Source of the DNA: Parasponia andersonii
Taxonomy: Eukaryota; Streptophyta; Magnoliopsida; Rosales; Cannabaceae
Direction: 5' to 3'
DNA: 64,000 bases
Assembly: GCA_002914805.1 (NCBI GenBank)
Contig: JXTB01000001.1
Span: 3,261,733-3,325,732, forward strand
The translations under genes and the position numbers were made by a program. The notes under the pieces are model-generated. The model saw only the letters and a list, made by a program, of their open reading frames with translations. It did no database searches and was not told the origin of the DNA. This document shows, piece by piece, positions 61,859-64,000 of this stretch (position 1 is its first letter; every line of letters starts with the position of its first letter).

Positions 61859-62438
61859 AGAGGGTGTTTGGTATCATAACTAAAAAAACTATTTTTTTTT
61901 TTGTTTTTGAAAGTAGAAAATTGTTTTTTGAGGACAAATAAAGGTGTTTGACATTATTCTTGAGAACAATTTTTAAAAACAAAATTAAAAAAAAAAAACA
62001 GAAAATTCAGATAATAACAAAATATTGTTTTCAAAATGTTTTTTTTTTTAAATTCATCATTTTACATAACTTTCATAATTTTATCTCTCATCACTTTTTC
62101 TTTCCTCATTCTCTCTCATCATTTTGTCTCTCCTTTTTTTCTCTCTCATCAATTTCTCTCTCATAATTTTCTTTCTCCTAATTTTTATCTCATCATTTTT
62201 CTTTTATTTCTTTTTTTTTTAATCGTATTATCTCTCATAATTACCTATTGCTAATTTGTCTTGTATGACTTTCTCTATTTTTAGTCTCTCTTTTTATATA
62301 TTCTTATCACTTTCTCTCTTTCCCTCGTCTAGTGCTTTTTTGAAAATAGTAAAAAACAATTTTATTCTCATATTTGAAAACATAACTTTGAAAAGAGAAA
62401 ACAGAAAACAGAAAACAGAAAACGATACCAAACAGCCC
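61859..62438. mobile_element. Candidate MITE, about 580 bp
   Basis: The left end reads GGGTGTTTGGTATC and the right end, reverse-complemented, reads GGGCTGTTTGGTATC, forming imperfect inverted terminal repeats. The 6-bp word AAACTA flanks both sides (61853-61858 and 62439-62444) as a possible target duplication. The inside is A/T- and CT-rich with repeated tctctcatcat words and no coding domain. The superfamily was not settled. Confidence 0.55.
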
Positions 62439-62815
62439 AAACTATCCAAATCCTTTTGAGGAAATTTGATTTTTTATAGTTTTTTTTTTCAAAAAAATAG
62501 AAAAATCTTAGATTTGGAAATTATTTGAAAAATCTTGGATTGTAATTAGAAAACTATCACTTTTTAAAGTATTTAGAAAAATATTACTTTTTATTAATTG
62601 ATGAGATACTTGAGTAACTGGTGAAGTTACCTAAAGTATCTTGTCCAGTTACCTCAAGTAACTAGATTGACTATCACAAGTACCATTGAAAAATGCTAAT
62701 TTTGAAAAAAAGGTTATATTTTTCTAAATATTTATTAAAAGTGTTATGTTTCTAAAATAACGTCTAAAAAGTGATATTTTCTAAATTTTCTGGATTCTTC
62801 AATTTTTTTGTACTT
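62439..62815. other. AT-rich spacer before the SmF promoter
   Basis: AT-rich sequence with no recognised feature apart from short repeated words (gtaactgg / gttacctaaagtatc) near 62610-62660. Confidence 0.5.
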
Positions 62816-62944
62816 TGGGCCTGAAATTTTGTAAGAAGCCCAATCCTTTTCACAATTGGTCAGGAGAGTTGGTACCAAAAGCCCAAGCCCAACCCAACCC
62901 AAGCTATTCTTCTCTGCTCCTCTTCCTTCCTGGACAAACCCTAA
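62816..62944 (+). promoter_or_regulatory. Site II-like motifs and telo-box of the SmF gene
   Basis: TTGGGCCTG at about 62816, AGCCCAA near 62838 and AGCCCAAGCCCAA near 62880 carry the TGGGC/GCCCA core of plant site II elements. A telo-box AAACCCTAA lies at 62936-62944, about 110 bp before the ATG. The pairing of site II and telo-box is well known in plant ribosomal and RNA-processing genes. Confidence 0.6.
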
Positions 62945-63050
62945 AAACTAAAAGGTAAGAGCCCGAGCTTTTTCGCAGGCAAACGAGAGCAGAGAACGCA
63001 AAGCTCACGAATTCAGCTCCGCTCGCCTAGCTTTGCCTCTCTCTTCGACA

Positions 63051-63892
63051 ATGGCTGTGAGTTTCTTCTTATACCCTTTACACTCTCTCACTTATATATG
63101 GCATATATCTATGTGTTTGACTACTAAGGCTGTGTATTTATGTCTCATTTTGTAGCTTTGGATCTTGAGATACCAATTAGAAAATCCTATTATTCTTTTT
63201 TTTTTTAAGTTGTTTTTTTGTGTTTGGTTTTGGTAGTATAACAGTTATTTTGATTTTTGCAGACCATTCCAGTTAACCCAAAACCTTTCCTCAACAATTT
63301 GACTGGAAAGACTGTTTTTGTAAAGCTTAAATGGGGTATGGAGTACAAGGGTATGTTGCTCTTGCTCCTTTCCATTTTTTCTGTTATACATAATTTGTTA
63401 CCTAATAATATGTTTGCATCGTGTTATATTTTCAGGTTTTCTTGTCTCTGTGGATTCATATATGAACTTGCAGGTACATTTTCAAACTCCCACTCTAGCA
63501 TTATGCGTTGAAAAATTCATCTATGTGCTTGATTGTGATGTTAGTAATATTTTATTCTCCATTTGCAATGTTTGTTTCTTTCCAGTTCTAGATGATGTTG
63601 TTTTGTATTGTTTGTACAATTTTTTTTGGGCTCTATCAACTTCATACACTATTGTGCTACTCTTAATTGATATACGGTTGAAAATCTCCGCTTTGCTGAG
63701 CCATTATGAAATGAGTCTTCTGTTTTTTTGAATTGTACTTTTGTACTTATTCACCTTAGTTTACTCTAACTACTGTTAATGTGGTTGTTAACTGTTAACA
63801 TTATGTGATGAATGAAACTTATTCTAGTTGGCCAATACGGAAGAGTATATTGATGGACAGTTCACTGGAAATCTTGGTGAAATTTTGATCAG
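63051..63892 (+). CDS. SmF: Small nuclear ribonucleoprotein F (SmF), 5' part
   Basis: Four exons are present: 63051-63056 (only Met-Ala), 63263-63350, 63436-63473 and 63828-63892. They join in frame to give [41 protein letters not shown] and [18 protein letters not shown]. This is the Sm1 motif and the first residues of Sm2 of SmF. The protein is part of the heptameric Sm ring of spliceosomal snRNPs and is normally about 86-88 aa, so roughly the last 20-25 residues lie beyond the window, after the intron starting at 63893. The two-codon first exon is unusual but is supported by a perfect acceptor (TTTTTGCAG|ACC) and by the family's MATIP start. Confidence 0.95.
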
Positions 63893-64000
63893 GTAACTTT
63901 CTCCCATGTTCTTGAACTTTCATTGCCGTTCTGTGATAATAATTTCATTAGATTTTGGCTTATTACGTTATTAATAGACATCTAAGACCTTCAAATGAGT

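Noticed and set aside
62040..62260. Long Phe/Ser/Leu-rich frames
   Set aside because: They come from the CT-rich interior of the candidate MITE.

Overview
The window is eukaryotic plant nuclear DNA, most likely from a core eudicot and possibly a woody rosid. The evidence is split genes with GT-AG introns, AT-rich intergenic DNA and plant-specific families: a CHASE-domain cytokinin receptor, an OBERON PHD protein, an X8 callose-binding protein, Sirevirus-like copia and Tat-like Ty3/gypsy elements. The species cannot be read from the sequence.

Layout. At 1.4-2.2 kb (minus) lies a small X8-domain secreted protein whose C-terminal exon was not found. At 4.9-13.9 kb (minus) lies a complete 13-exon cytokinin receptor histidine kinase of the AHK2 type, about 1288 aa. 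The 14.2-19.4 kb stretch has no recognisable gene but holds a promoter-like patch at 18.3-19.0 kb. A block of dead or dying retroelements fills 19.5-38.4 kb. In order it contains: a decayed Sirevirus-like copia pol with a decayed downstream ORF; a probable gypsy LTR with seven 25-bp repeats; a spliced plus-strand extra ORF (gypsy-associated Transposase_28 type); a minus-strand gypsy gag-pol with an assembly gap; an abrupt junction to a second, plus-strand gypsy integrase fragment; a 112-bp and a 74-bp tandem array; a second extra ORF on the minus strand; and a LINE-like 3' tail with poly(A). At 44.0-46.4 kb (minus) is a complete two-coding-exon OBERON1/2 gene. At 55.3-58.6 kb (plus) is a complete nine-exon USP39/Sad1 gene. 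At 63.05-63.9 kb (plus) is the 5' part of the SmF gene, cut by the window end.

How the genes relate. The host genes are ordinary single-copy-type genes and do not form a cluster with a shared pathway. USP39 and SmF are both spliceosome components, and both have telo-box motifs next to their starts (SmF also has site II-like GGCCCA/GCCCA motifs). OBERON also has a telo-box upstream. AHK2 (cytokinin perception) and OBERON (meristem maintenance) both act in meristems, but nothing in the sequence shows co-regulation.

The most interesting observations are: (1) exons 1-2 of the AHK2 gene look like an old duplicate of exons 3-4, with matching membrane segments, matching start of the CHASE region and identical intron phases; (2) both gypsy remnants carry an intron-containing extra ORF antisense to pol, and the first keeps an intron that ends exactly at its ATG and a frame that stays consistent across four coding exons; (3) the tandem arrays around these elements have internal higher-order structure.
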